Below are positions 26,933 to 35,412 of a DNA stretch of 64,000 nucleotides, piece by piece (within the stretch, counting starts at the first letter, position 1; each line of letters begins with the position of its first letter). The stretch comes from Arcobacter suis CECT 7833 (GTDB lineage Bacteria; Campylobacterota; Campylobacteria; Campylobacterales; Arcobacteraceae). A model generated the notes under the pieces. The model did no database searches. It worked only from the letters and a program-made list of their open reading frames with translations, and was not told the origin of the DNA. Position numbers and translations under genes: made by a program. The stretch lies in NCBI RefSeq assembly GCF_003544815.1, contig NZ_CP032100.1:186001-250000 (forward strand), in the 5' to 3' direction.

Positions 26933-27010
26933 GGTAGGTATAGCTCAGTCGGTTAGAGCATCTGGTTGTGGTTCAGAGGGTCGTGGGTTCGAGCCCCATT
27001 ACTTACCCCA
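26933..27010 (+). tRNA. tRNA-His (GTG)
   Basis: Acceptor GTAGGTA/TACTTAC with the extra G at position -1 opposite discriminator C, the identity element of tRNA-His. Anticodon loop TTGTGGT gives GTG. CCA is encoded. Confidence 0.97.
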
Positions 27011-27025
27011 TTTTTTATTATTGTT

Positions 27026-27102
<77 letters not shown>

Positions 27103-27154
27103 CTTTTTTTGGTTTAGATTACCAACTAAACATTTTTAATCATAAAAATTTATT

Positions 27155-27239
27155 GCGGATGTGGTGAAATTGGTAGACACGCCAGACTTAGGATCTGGTG
27201 CCTCACGGTGTGGAAGTTCGAGTCTTCTCATCCGCACCA
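27155..27239 (+). tRNA. tRNA-Leu (TAG)
   Basis: Class II tRNA of 85 bases with a long variable arm. Acceptor GCGGATG/CATCCGC, anticodon stem CCAGA/TCTGG, loop CTTAGGA giving TAG, encoded CCA. Confidence 0.96.
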
Positions 27240-27248
27240 CTATATGAA

Positions 27249-27325
27249 GCGGGAGTAGCTCAGTTGGCTAGAGCTTCTGCCTTCCAAGCAGACTGTCGCG
27301 AGTTCGAGTCTCGTCTCCCGCTCCA
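27249..27325 (+). tRNA. tRNA-Gly (TCC)
   Basis: Acceptor GCGGGAG/CTCCCGC, anticodon stem TCTGC/GCAGA, loop CTTCCAA giving TCC, encoded CCA. Confidence 0.96.
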
Positions 27326-27328
27326 TTT

Positions 27329-27377
27329 TAAAAGCCTTATATAAGAAGTATTTTCTACTTTTTGTGTAAGGCTTTTT
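27329..27377 (+). terminator. Terminator after tRNA-Gly
   Basis: AAAAGCCTTA (27330-27339) pairs with TAAGGCTTTT (27367-27376) across a 27-base T-rich loop. It follows tRNA-Gly directly and precedes the second tRNA-Arg. Confidence 0.65.
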
Positions 27378-27397
27378 AGCTTTAGGTTACTTTTAAT

Positions 27398-27474
<77 letters not shown>

Positions 27475-27542
27475 CTTTTAAAAATCAAAATCAACTAATC
27501 TTAAAAAAATCAACAATTTTAATAACTAATTATTTTTTTACA

Positions 27543-27590
27543 TAAAAAAAGCTCAGATAGAAATTTTTCTATCTGAGCTTTTTTCTATTT
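27543..27590. terminator. Bidirectional terminator after the tRNA cluster
   Basis: AGCTCAGATAGAAA and TTTCTATCTGAGCT form a long stem with A7 on the left and T6 on the right. It ends the tRNA cluster (plus) and the decarboxylase operon (minus). Confidence 0.9.
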
Positions 27591-27595
27591 TTTAA

Positions 27596-29410
27596 TTACC
27601 CAATAAATGCTAAAGATTGACCTTCTTCAACAGCATCAGTATTGTTAACTAAAATTTTAGTTATAACACCTGAAACTGGAGCTGTTATATCTATCTCCAT
27701 TTTCATTGCTTCTAATATCATTATTTGTTGATCTTTCTCAACTGTATCACCTTCTTTTACTAGTATCTTCCATACTGCTCCATTTACTGCTGCTGGAACT
27801 GCTGTTCCTGAATATGCAGGTGTTGCAACTGGTGCTACAACTGGTGCTACAACTGGTGTTGCTACAGTATTCGCAACTGGTGTTACTTGAATATTTGCAT
27901 TACCTTCTGCTATTGTTACATTAAATTTTTGTCCATCTACTATTACCGTATAATTTCCATTTGCATTAGCCATTTTATTCTCTCCTAAATTACAATTTTT
28001 ATCATCATTCTTTCTAACATTTAATGGTGATTCACCTTTTAAAAATGCTATCCCTTTTTCATCACATGCTGCTGCTATGAATATATTCTCATCACTTGTT
28101 TCTATACCTTCAAGTTCTAATCTTTGTTTCCACACAGATATTTTTTTCTTTTCATCTCTATCTGCTATATCTAAAGGATTCTCTTTTGTTGGTTCAAGTT
28201 TTAATTTTTCACTTGCAAGTCTAACAACTTCAGCATCTGGTTCAACTGGAGTTCTACCAAAGTAACCTAAAACCATTTTCCCATAACCAGGAGCTATTTG
28301 TTTCCATGGTCCAAACATTACATTTGCGTATGCTTGTTGCCAATAAAATTGTGAAACTGGAGTTACAGATGTTCCGTATCCACCTTTTTCAACAACTTCT
28401 CTCATTGCTTTTATAACTTCTGGAAATTTATCTAAAGTTCCATTATCTCTCATCATTTGAGTATTTGCAGTTAATGCACCACCTGGCATTGGAGAAAAAG
28501 GAATTAATGGAGAAACTTGTGTAGCTTCTGGTGGAATAAAGTAATCTTTTAAACAATGATTTAAAGTCTCTTGGTATTTTAGAATTTTATCAATTTCTAA
28601 ACCACCCAAATCAAAGTTTTTACCTTTTACTGCATGAAGCATAGTTAAAATATCAGGTTGGCTAGTTCCACCAGATACTGGAGATGCAGCTAAATCTATA
28701 CCATCAGCACCAGCTTCTAAAGCAGCTAAATAACAAGCAACTGAAACACCTGCAGTTTCATGAGTATGAAGTCTAATATGAGTGTTATCTCCAACTAATC
28801 TTCTTGCCATTTGGATTGTTTCATAGATTTTTTGCGGACTTGAAGTTCCTGATGCATCTTTAAAACAAATTGAATCATAAGGCAATCCACTATCTAGAAT
28901 ATTTCTTAGAGTCTTTTCATAAAAAGGAACATCATGAGCACCAAAGCAACCTGGAGGTAAATCCATAAGTGTTACAACTACTTCATGGTTTAATCCATAT
29001 TTTTTAATACATTCAGCAGAGTATTCAAGGTTTTGAACATCATTTAAGGCATCAAAATTTCTGATTGTTGTTGTTCCATGTTTTGCGAACATTTTTGCAT
29101 GTAAGTCGATTAATTCTCTTGAACCAGTATCAAGCATAACAGTGTTGATACCACGAGCTAAAGTTTGTAAGTTTGCATCTGGACCTGTGATTTCTCTAAA
29201 TTTATCCATCATTTCAAATGCATTTTCTTGAAGATAGAAGAATAAAGATTGGAATCTTGCTCCTCCACCGAACTCAAAGTGTGTTATTCCAGCTTCTTTT
29301 GCAGCATGCACAGCTGGAAAAAAATCATTCATTAGGACTCTTCCTCCAAAGACAGATTGAAATCCGTCTCTAAAAGTTGTATCCATAATATCTATATATT
29401 TCTTAGACAT
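27596..29410 (-). CDS. oadA: Biotin-dependent carboxyltransferase/decarboxylase alpha subunit (OadA/PycB-like)
   Basis: Protein of 604 residues. The carboxyltransferase domain (about 1-300) begins MDTTFRDGFQSVFGG and has the metal motif with a carboxylated-lysine candidate in CFKDASG and the metal-binding HTHETAG. A conserved carboxylase domain follows (about 310-470). A Pro/Ala/Val linker (about 520) and a C-terminal biotinyl domain with biotin-attachment motif EAMKMEI follow. The N-terminal loop differs from the usual RDAHQS sequence, having RDGFQS, so it is a divergent subgroup. It follows a gamma subunit gene by five bases. Probably oxaloacetate decarboxylase alpha or a pyruvate carboxylase B; the sequence does not decide. 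Confidence 0.85.
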   Translation of the reverse strand: MSKKYIDIMDTTFRDGFQSVFGGRVLMNDFFPAVHAAKEAGITHFEFGGGARFQSLFFYLQENAFEMMDKFREITGPDANLQTLARGINTVMLDTGSRELIDLHAKMFAKHGTTTIRNFDALNDVQNLEYSAECIKKYGLNHEVVVTLMDLPPGCFGAHDVPFYEKTLRNILDSGLPYDSICFKDASGTSSPQKIYETIQMARRLVGDNTHIRLHTHETAGVSVACYLAALEAGADGIDLAASPVSGGTSQPDILTMLHAVKGKNFDLGGLEIDKILKYQETLNHCLKDYFIPPEATQVSPLIPFSPMPGGALTANTQMMRDNGTLDKFPEVIKAMREVVEKGGYGTSVTPVSQFYWQQAYANVMFGPWKQIAPGYGKMVLGYFGRTPVEPDAEVVRLASEKLKLEPTKENPLDIADRDEKKKISVWKQRLELEGIETSDENIFIAAACDEKGIAFLKGESPLNVRKNDDKNCNLGENKMANANGNYTVIVDGQKFNVTIAEGNANIQVTPVANTVATPVVAPVVAPVATPAYSGTAVPAAVNGAVWKILVKEGDTVEKDQQIMILEAMKMEIDITAPVSGVITKILVNNTDAVEEGQSLAFIG

Positions 29411-29415
29411 ATATT

Positions 29416-29661
29416 TTAACCTTTTAGATTTTTATGATGTTGTACTGCTGCTATTACTGCAGCTATCTTCGCAGCTTCTGTATTAGTTACATTTGCTTCT
29501 AATACTACATTAATAGTTTGAGTTTGCATTTCTTCTTGTGGAAGGAATTTTTTTAATATTTTCCCTTTAGTCATAAATACTGCTAGTATTAAGAATGTAA
29601 ATACGATTCCCATCCCTACTAAGAGTAATTCTACTACTTGCGCAACTAAGTTTGTTTCCAT
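29416..29661 (-). CDS. oadG: Oxaloacetate decarboxylase gamma-like subunit
   Basis: Small membrane subunit of 81 residues from the start chosen here. One membrane segment (about 8-32, LLLVGMGIVFTFLILAVFM) with the typical KGKILKKF after it, then a tail rich in Ala and acidic residues (EAAKIAAVIAAVQHH). I start at 29661 because AAAGG lies eight bases upstream; an earlier in-frame codon would add 14 residues and has no ribosome site. It precedes oadA by five bases. No beta subunit (OadB) gene follows, so the complete pump may be encoded elsewhere or the pair may act differently. Confidence 0.82.
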   Translation of the reverse strand: METNLVAQVVELLLVGMGIVFTFLILAVFMTKGKILKKFLPQEEMQTQTINVVLEANVTNTEAAKIAAVIAAVQHHKNLKG

Positions 29662-29722
29662 AACTAAACCTTTTTGTTTATTTAACGGTGCAATTTTAGG
29701 CAAATTAAGTAAATTCTTCTTC

Positions 29723-29783
29723 TTTTTAAGTGCTTTAAAAATTGTTTTTAAGTGCTAATTTTATAGTTTAAAAATGCTATAAT
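29723..29783 (+). promoter_or_regulatory. AraC-type operator repeats and -10 for a leaderless transcript
   Basis: TTTTTAAGTGCT at 29723-29734 and 29745-29756 is a perfect direct repeat with a 22-base step, and a related TTTAAAAATGCT is at 29767-29778, another 22 bases on. TATAAT (29778-29783) follows and ends five bases before the ATG at 29789. AraC-family proteins typically bind direct repeats about two turns apart, so this is a likely autoregulatory operator. Confidence 0.6.
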
Positions 29784-29788
29784 AAAAT

Positions 29789-30664
29789 ATGAAAAAAGAA
29801 ACCCTCCAAAAACGAACAAAAATAGCCAATGATATTATGTATTATATTTATACTCATATAGAAACTAACATTGATATTGAAGAACTTAGTATTGATTTAG
29901 GTGTTAGTAAATTTCATATGCATAGAATTTTTAAAGAGGCATTTGGAAAAAATATTTATGAAAGCATAAAATCAATTAGACTTCAAAAAGCTTCAAATTT
30001 ACTTTTAACAAATAAATATTCAACCATATCAAATATAGTAAATTTATGTGGATATTCTTCACAATCTTCATTTATAAAAACATTTAAAGAAAGATTTGAA
30101 ATGACGCCAAAAGATTGGAGAAATGGAGGATATAAAGAATATTCTAAAAAAATCTTACAACAATCCCAACGGGCAATGCAATCAAAAGCAGATTTTAGTA
30201 ATATAACACCAATGATTGTAAAGATGCCATCTTTTGAAAGTTTTTATATTAGAAATAAGGGTTATAATGTAAATATTAGAGAGACTTGGCAAAAGCTTCA
30301 AACTTGGATTTTAACTAATAATATTAATTCATATAAACAAATTGCACTTTTTCATGATAATCCAACTATTACTCCTTTAAATGATTGCCAATACATTGGT
30401 TGTATAGTTGTTGATGAGTCTGAAAAAATTACAAGTGATAGATTACCAAATTTTAAAATATCAGATGGTGTTTATGCAAAATTTGATTTAAAAGGAAAAA
30501 CAGGAGATGTTTTACCTTTTATTCACTGGGTTTACCACGAATGGTTACCAAAAAGTGAATATGAAACAACAACTAAACCATCATATGCTATTTATAATAA
30601 ATTGGATTTTTTAGATGATAGTGATGAATTTGATTTGAGTTTTTATGTATCAATTAATTTTTAA
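29789..30664 (+). CDS. AraC-family regulator with GyrI-like effector domain
   Basis: Transcription regulator of 291 residues. Two HTH motifs of the AraC family occupy about 10-112 (IEELSIDLGVSKFHMHRIFKEAFGKN and ISNIVNLCGYSSQSSFIKTFKERFEMTPKDWR). A GyrI-like effector-binding domain fills about 130-290 (MPSFESFYIRNKGYN, then GVYAKFDLKGKTGDVL and WVYHEWLPKSEYE). This is the Rob/SoxS-type order with a small-molecule pocket. The ATG has no ribosome site and lies five bases after a TATAAT, so the mRNA may be leaderless. It is convergent with the Aat-like gene (15-base overlap of the ends). Confidence 0.9.
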   Translation: MKKETLQKRTKIANDIMYYIYTHIETNIDIEELSIDLGVSKFHMHRIFKEAFGKNIYESIKSIRLQKASNLLLTNKYSTISNIVNLCGYSSQSSFIKTFKERFEMTPKDWRNGGYKEYSKKILQQSQRAMQSKADFSNITPMIVKMPSFESFYIRNKGYNVNIRETWQKLQTWILTNNINSYKQIALFHDNPTITPLNDCQYIGCIVVDESEKITSDRLPNFKISDGVYAKFDLKGKTGDVLPFIHWVYHEWLPKSEYETTTKPSYAIYNKLDFLDDSDEFDLSFYVSINF

Positions 30665-31372
30665 AACTTCAGCTAACCATCTTTTTAGGAAATCTTTTCT
30701 TTTATAGGTAATTGCACCTAAGTCAAATTTATATTGCATATAAGGATGACCCAAATTCCAAAAAGAGAAGTTTTCTTTTTCTAAATATTTTCCTAAAAGA
30801 ACCAATTGAAGTTTCCCCCAATTGTTGTATTTTTTATTAGTTGAACTAAAACCTGTGAGTGAGGTATAAGTTGAATTGATTTTGTATCCAATTTCACCGG
30901 ATATTAACTCTTTTGTATTTTTATCATAAAGTTCAATACTTAAAATTTTAAAGTCAATTGTTGGATGAATATAATTTTGTAAAGATAAAATCAATTTTTT
31001 GTATTTGGATGTTAACCAGTTGGTTTTATGACATTTCTCTATATTTTCTAAAACTAAATTAAGATTTGAATTTATGCAAAATTCAAATTCATTTTTATTT
31101 AGAAGTTTTTTTACTTTTTTACTAATATGAAGATTTTCAAAATCTAATATTGCATATTCAAACTGCATTTCTGGAACTAAATAAAACCTATCTTCAAGAT
31201 TTACAGAAGTTGAGATAAAACCACATAATGCTTGATTTATATAAAAATCTTTTGATAAATCATCACTTATATAAAAGTTCGATTTTTCATTTGCATATAT
31301 ATGGTTAAATAGAATATTTTTATCTTTTATATCTTCACAAGTCAAAAAATAAACTACACTTTTCTCTTTCAT
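30650..31372 (-). CDS. Divergent leucyl/phenylalanyl-tRNA-protein transferase-like (GNAT fold)
   Basis: Protein of 240 residues resembling Aat, which adds Leu or Phe from tRNA to proteins with N-terminal Lys or Arg and marks them for ClpSAP. Aat-like blocks: FENLHISKKVKKLL (about 92-105), TNWLTSKYKKLILSLQ (about 128), LSIELYDKNTKELISGEIGY (about 155) and FDLGAITYKRKDFLKRW near the C-terminus. Two Aat signatures are altered: the GESMF box reads LTGFS and the DCQ box reads NLGHP, so activity may differ. It follows the Tyr/Arg-rich secreted protein by eight bases on the same strand. Confidence 0.6.
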   Translation of the reverse strand: MKEKSVVYFLTCEDIKDKNILFNHIYANEKSNFYISDDLSKDFYINQALCGFISTSVNLEDRFYLVPEMQFEYAILDFENLHISKKVKKLLNKNEFEFCINSNLNLVLENIEKCHKTNWLTSKYKKLILSLQNYIHPTIDFKILSIELYDKNTKELISGEIGYKINSTYTSLTGFSSTNKKYNNWGKLQLVLLGKYLEKENFSFWNLGHPYMQYKFDLGAITYKRKDFLKRWLAEVLKIN

Positions 31373-31380
31373 TTCAGACC

Positions 31381-31923
31381 TTATCTATGACGATTTTCAT
31401 CTCTTGGGTGTGAATTTCTATTATCTTCGTAATCATGTTTATCTGGTTTATTATCATAGTGTTTTCTATGCTCATCTTTTTGTTTATAATTAGGATTATA
31501 ATTTCTTTCATAGTATGGTCCATAAACAGGTTCTCTGTCATTTCTATAGTTTCTTGATCTATTCCAATCGTTGTTTTTATGGAATCGATATTCTCTATAA
31601 TGTGGATGGCTTGGCTTAAAATAACCTCTTAAAAATAATCTATCATGATATGTATATCGACCATCATATAAAAAGAAGATATTATTATAGAAATATCCTG
31701 TTCTATCAAAATATCCAAAATAATATCCGTAATTGTCATAATAACCATGACGTTTATAATCAAAATTCCTATATCTATCATCATATCGATGATCATCTGA
31801 CCTAAAATTAAGATCAAGAGTTGAATTATCTCCAATTGGAGTACGAATACTCAATCCAATATCAGCACTTGCAAACAAACTTGAACTAAGAGATAGAAGT
31901 GAAATTAGAATTAATTTTTTCAT
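31381..31923 (-). CDS. Secreted Tyr/Arg/His/Asp-rich protein
   Basis: Protein of 180 residues with a clear signal peptide (about 1-20, ending FASA). The mature part is dominated by Tyr, Arg, His, Asp and Asn, with many RxDD/RYDD and DNYGYYFGYF-type stretches and a polar low-complexity tail from about 120 (KHYDNKPDKHDYEDNR). There is no recognisable catalytic motif. The composition suggests a metal-, polyanion- or surface-binding role, but that is inference. AAGGA lies before the start. It is first in a two-gene unit with the Aat-like gene. Confidence 0.65.
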   Translation of the reverse strand: MKKLILISLLSLSSSLFASADIGLSIRTPIGDNSTLDLNFRSDDHRYDDRYRNFDYKRHGYYDNYGYYFGYFDRTGYFYNNIFFLYDGRYTYHDRLFLRGYFKPSHPHYREYRFHKNNDWNRSRNYRNDREPVYGPYYERNYNPNYKQKDEHRKHYDNKPDKHDYEDNRNSHPRDENRHR

Positions 31924-32008
31924 AAAGAAAATCCTTTTTAAATTTGCAGAATCATATATCTGCTGTGTGAATAAATTGTGATTTATTATAAATTTCGTTT
32001 GATTTAAT

Positions 32009-32014
32009 TATAAT
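32009..32014 (+). promoter_or_regulatory. -10 element upstream of the helicase gene
   Basis: TATAAT at 32009-32014, 26 bases before the TTG start of the PLD-helicase gene, in a 116-base divergent gap shared with the secreted protein. Confidence 0.5.
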
Positions 32015-32039
32015 AGTTTCTTCAATTTTAAGGGATTTT

Positions 32040-34832
32040 TTGAATACTCTAATAACCAATAATCAAACAACGAACTTTTACAATCATATCACAAAATTAC
32101 TGCAAGAGTGCGAATCATTTATTTTTAATGTTGCATTCATTAATTTCTCTGGAATTCAGCTTTTACTTGATAGTTTTGAAGTTTTAGAAAAAAGAAATAT
32201 AAAAGGTAAAATCTTAACTTCGACATATTTAAATTTCACTCAAATAAAAGCTCTTGAAAAAATAAAAGAATTCAAAAATATAGAATTAAAAATCTATGAT
32301 TCAAATGCCTCAAATATTGGTTTTCATAGTAAATCTTATATTTTTGAATTTAAAGATAATTATAAAGTTTTGATTGGTTCATCAAATATAACAGCAAGTG
32401 CTTTTAAATCAAATATTGAATGGAATGTCAAAACTATTGCAAAAAAAGATGATGTTTTTTTACAAGATGTTTTAAATGAATTTGAAAATCTTTGGATAGA
32501 TTCTTATGAAGCAAATGATGAATTTTTAAAAGAATATGCAGACTTTTTAAATAAACAAAAAAAAGAGTTTATTCCTACATTTGCTTATAAAAAAAGTATA
32601 AAAACAAATTTTATGCAAGAAAAAGCTTTACAAAAACTAGAAGAATTAAGAGTAAAAAAAGAGAAAAAAGCTTTAGTAATTGCAGCAACTGGAAGTGGAA
32701 AGACTTATCTTAGTGCTTTTGATGTGAAAAATTATCAGCCTAAAACTCTTCTTTTTTTAGTTCATAGAGAAAATATACTTTTAAGTGCAAAAAAGAGTTT
32801 TGAAACTATTTTAGGTGATAGTTTTACTTATGGACTTTATACGGGAAATAAAAAAGAAGAAGATAAAAACTACATATTTTCAACTATACAAACAATGACT
32901 AACTCTTTTTCCAATTTTTCACAAAATTATTTTGATTATATAATTATAGACGAAGCGCACCATGTTACAAGTCCAAGTTATAAAAAAGTAATAGAGTATT
33001 TTAAACCAAAGTTTTTATTGGGATTAACCGCCACATCAAATAGAATGGATGGGAACTCTATTTATGAAGTTTTTGATGAAAATATAGCTTGTGATATAAG
33101 GTTGAATGATGCTTTAGAACATAATTTAGTTGTTCCTTTTCATTATTTTGGAATAAGTGATATCCAAAGCATAGATTATGAAAATATTGATTTAAATAAA
33201 ATAGATGAATTAGCAAAACTTTTAAGTGTAAATAAAAGAGCTGATTTTATAATTGAGAAAATGAATTTTTATTCTTTTTTTGGAACAAAAAGAAAAGCTA
33301 TTGGTTTTTGTGTTTCCAAAGAACATGCTTTTTTTATGAGTAAAAAGTTTAATGAGAAAGGAATAAATTCTATTTGTCTTACAAGTGAAGATTCAATTCA
33401 AAAAAGAGAAGAAACAATAAAAAAACTTGAAGGTGAAAAGGATTCTTTAGAAGTTATTTTTACAGTTGATATTTTTAATGAAGGAATTGATATTCCTTCA
33501 ATTAACACAGTTTTATTTTTACGACCAACAAATTCACCAATAGTATTTGTTCAGCAATTAGGTAGAGGTTTGAGAAAACATAAAAATAAAGATTTTTTAA
33601 CAGTTCTTGATTTTATAGGAAATCATAAAAAAGCCTATTTAATTGCTCTTAGTCTAGTTGGAAATAAAGCCATAGATAAAGAAAGCATCAAATTCTCATT
33701 ACAAAATAACTTTGCAGATTTTAAAAATGTATTTATAAGCATGGATGAAATCTCAAAAAATAGAATTTTAAAACAAATAGAAAATGAAAATTTTAATCAT
33801 CTAAAATATTTAAAAGAACAATATTTTGAGTTTAAATCTATTTTAGAAAATAAAGTTCCAAAATTAGTAGATTTTTTACAATTTAGTGATGTGATTAATC
33901 CTTTGAATTTTATATATGAAAGTAAATCTTATGTTGAATTTATCGCAAAAGTTGAAGATGAAAAAATAAAAAATGAATATAAAATTTTATGTCAAAATGA
34001 AGAGTTTTTAAAAGCTATCAGGTTTATTGAAAATTTACTTCCAATAAAAAGAGTTTATGAATTTGTAATATTAAAATATCTTTTAAATAATGATTTTTGT
34101 GATGAAAAAATAGCTTTTGAGATATTGGATAAATATTTAGATAAAGTTTGTAAAGATACGATAATTCATAGTTTTTCTTATTTAAATCAAGATTTTTTAG
34201 ATTCGGCTCAAATAAGTCGCTATTTAAAACTTATAGATTTTGATGGAAAAAAAATAAAAAAAACACAAGAGTTTTCAAGGCTTTTAGAAAATAAAAAATA
34301 TAAAGATATTTTTAAAGATAGTTTAAATTATGGAATTTATTTTTATGAAGAAGAGTTTGGCTCAAGAGATTTTGGAATACCATTTTTAAAGCTTTATGGA
34401 AAATATAATATGTTAAATATTGCTCAACTTTGTAATTTTCCAAAAATTCATAGTTCATTTAGGGGAAGTGGATTTTTAAAATATAAAGATGATTTTTTCT
34501 TGTTTATAAATATTGAAAAAGATAAGTTTTCTAAATCAGCAAATTATTCTAATACTTTTTTATCAAAAGATAGGTTTACATATCAAAGTAAACCAAGTAT
34601 GTCACAAGATAAAGGTGATGGAGAAAGATTGATTGAAAATCAAAAGTATGGAGTCAAACTGCATATTTTTATGAGAAAATTTGTACAAGTAGATAAAAAA
34701 ACTCAAGATTTTATTTATCTAGGAATTGCAAATAGTGTTAAATATGAAGGAAATAAACCAATAAAATTAGAATTAAAATTAGAAATTCCTCTTGAAGATA
34801 AATTATTTGAAGAATTTACAGAAATTATTTAG
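32040..34832 (+). CDS. PLD nuclease-SF2 helicase-DUF3427 protein
   Basis: Protein of 930 residues with three parts. A phospholipase-D-like nuclease domain (about 1-160) has HSKSYIFEF and IGSSNITASAF, the HKD-type active site with Glu in place of the usual Asp. An SF2 helicase core (about 190-560) has Walker A AATGSGKT, DEAH in IIIDEAHH, TATSNRMDG, and VQQLGRGLRKHKNKD as motif VI. The C-terminal part (about 600-930), with GSGFLKYKDDFFLF, matches the DUF3427 region found in this helicase group. TTG start with AAGGGA upstream. The family is DNA-processing; some related enzymes lie in defence loci, but here no partner gene is adjacent. Confidence 0.82.
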   Translation: MNTLITNNQTTNFYNHITKLLQECESFIFNVAFINFSGIQLLLDSFEVLEKRNIKGKILTSTYLNFTQIKALEKIKEFKNIELKIYDSNASNIGFHSKSYIFEFKDNYKVLIGSSNITASAFKSNIEWNVKTIAKKDDVFLQDVLNEFENLWIDSYEANDEFLKEYADFLNKQKKEFIPTFAYKKSIKTNFMQEKALQKLEELRVKKEKKALVIAATGSGKTYLSAFDVKNYQPKTLLFLVHRENILLSAKKSFETILGDSFTYGLYTGNKKEEDKNYIFSTIQTMTNSFSNFSQNYFDYIIIDEAHHVTSPSYKKVIEYFKPKFLLGLTATSNRMDGNSIYEVFDENIACDIRLNDALEHNLVVPFHYFGISDIQSIDYENIDLNKIDELAKLLSVNKRADFIIEKMNFYSFFGTKRKAIGFCVSKEHAFFMSKKFNEKGINSICLTSEDSIQKREETIKKLEGEKDSLEVIFTVDIFNEGIDIPSINTVLFLRPTNSPIVFVQQLGRGLRKHKNKDFLTVLDFIGNHKKAYLIALSLVGNKAIDKESIKFSLQNNFADFKNVFISMDEISKNRILKQIENENFNHLKYLKEQYFEFKSILENKVPKLVDFLQFSDVINPLNFIYESKSYVEFIAKVEDEKIKNEYKILCQNEEFLKAIRFIENLLPIKRVYEFVILKYLLNNDFCDEKIAFEILDKYLDKVCKDTIIHSFSYLNQDFLDSAQISRYLKLIDFDGKKIKKTQEFSRLLENKKYKDIFKDSLNYGIYFYEEEFGSRDFGIPFLKLYGKYNMLNIAQLCNFPKIHSSFRGSGFLKYKDDFFLFINIEKDKFSKSANYSNTFLSKDRFTYQSKPSMSQDKGDGERLIENQKYGVKLHIFMRKFVQVDKKTQDFIYLGIANSVKYEGNKPIKLELKLEIPLEDKLFEEFTEII

Positions 34833-34912
34833 AAATACATTATTTTTATCTTTTTTTTATGTTCATCTGTGATAACATTCGCAAAATTATTAGTAGGTCG
34901 AAGGTTTAAAAA

Positions 34913-35404
34913 GTGGAAGAAGAAAAAAAAAGTTTAGTTGAAAAAGTCTTTTTAAAAGTTAATAGCATAGATAAAGTTTTGGAAAGTAAAGTTGATACAA
35001 TTTTATTAAGATTTATTAATATGCTCAAATATATCTTTATTGTTATAATGATAATTTATTTAGCTATTTGTCTTATGAGTTTATCACATAAAATGATTTC
35101 TTTCACCCTTGAACAAGGTGCTTTAGATTTTGCATCAATTAAAACAATTTTAACAGATGGTTTATTTACTTTGATTGTTATTGCTATTGTTAAAACATTA
35201 TTTATCAAAAATGGTTTTGATTATGCTTTAACATTTCTTGAAATAGCATTCGTTGTTATCATTAGAAAACTTATTTTACTTGAAAGTACTCCAAGTGAAA
35301 CAGATCTATTAATAGCATTAGGAATCACATCTTCTATATTTTTTGTATTAATAATCTATATTCATAATATGAAAAGAAAATGGCAAAAAGAAGACAATAA
35401 ATAA
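34913..35404 (+). CDS. PsiE-like membrane protein
   Basis: Protein of 163 residues with four membrane segments (about 36-55, 75-95, 105-120, 132-150). The segment FLEIAFVVIIRKLILLE followed by a final ALGITSSIFFVLIIYIH resembles PsiE, a phosphate-starvation-inducible protein of enterobacteria. GTG start (34913) with GAAGG upstream. I see no clear Pho box in the 80-base gap upstream. It is convergent with the diguanylate cyclase gene with an eight-base gap. Confidence 0.72.
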   Translation: MEEEKKSLVEKVFLKVNSIDKVLESKVDTILLRFINMLKYIFIVIMIIYLAICLMSLSHKMISFTLEQGALDFASIKTILTDGLFTLIVIAIVKTLFIKNGFDYALTFLEIAFVVIIRKLILLESTPSETDLLIALGITSSIFFVLIIYIHNMKRKWQKEDNK

Positions 35405-35412
35405 AATTAAAA

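Noticed and set aside
32040-34832. Complete defence island
   Set aside because: Only one gene has a nuclease-helicase architecture; neighbours are envelope and signalling genes, so no multi-gene system is supported.
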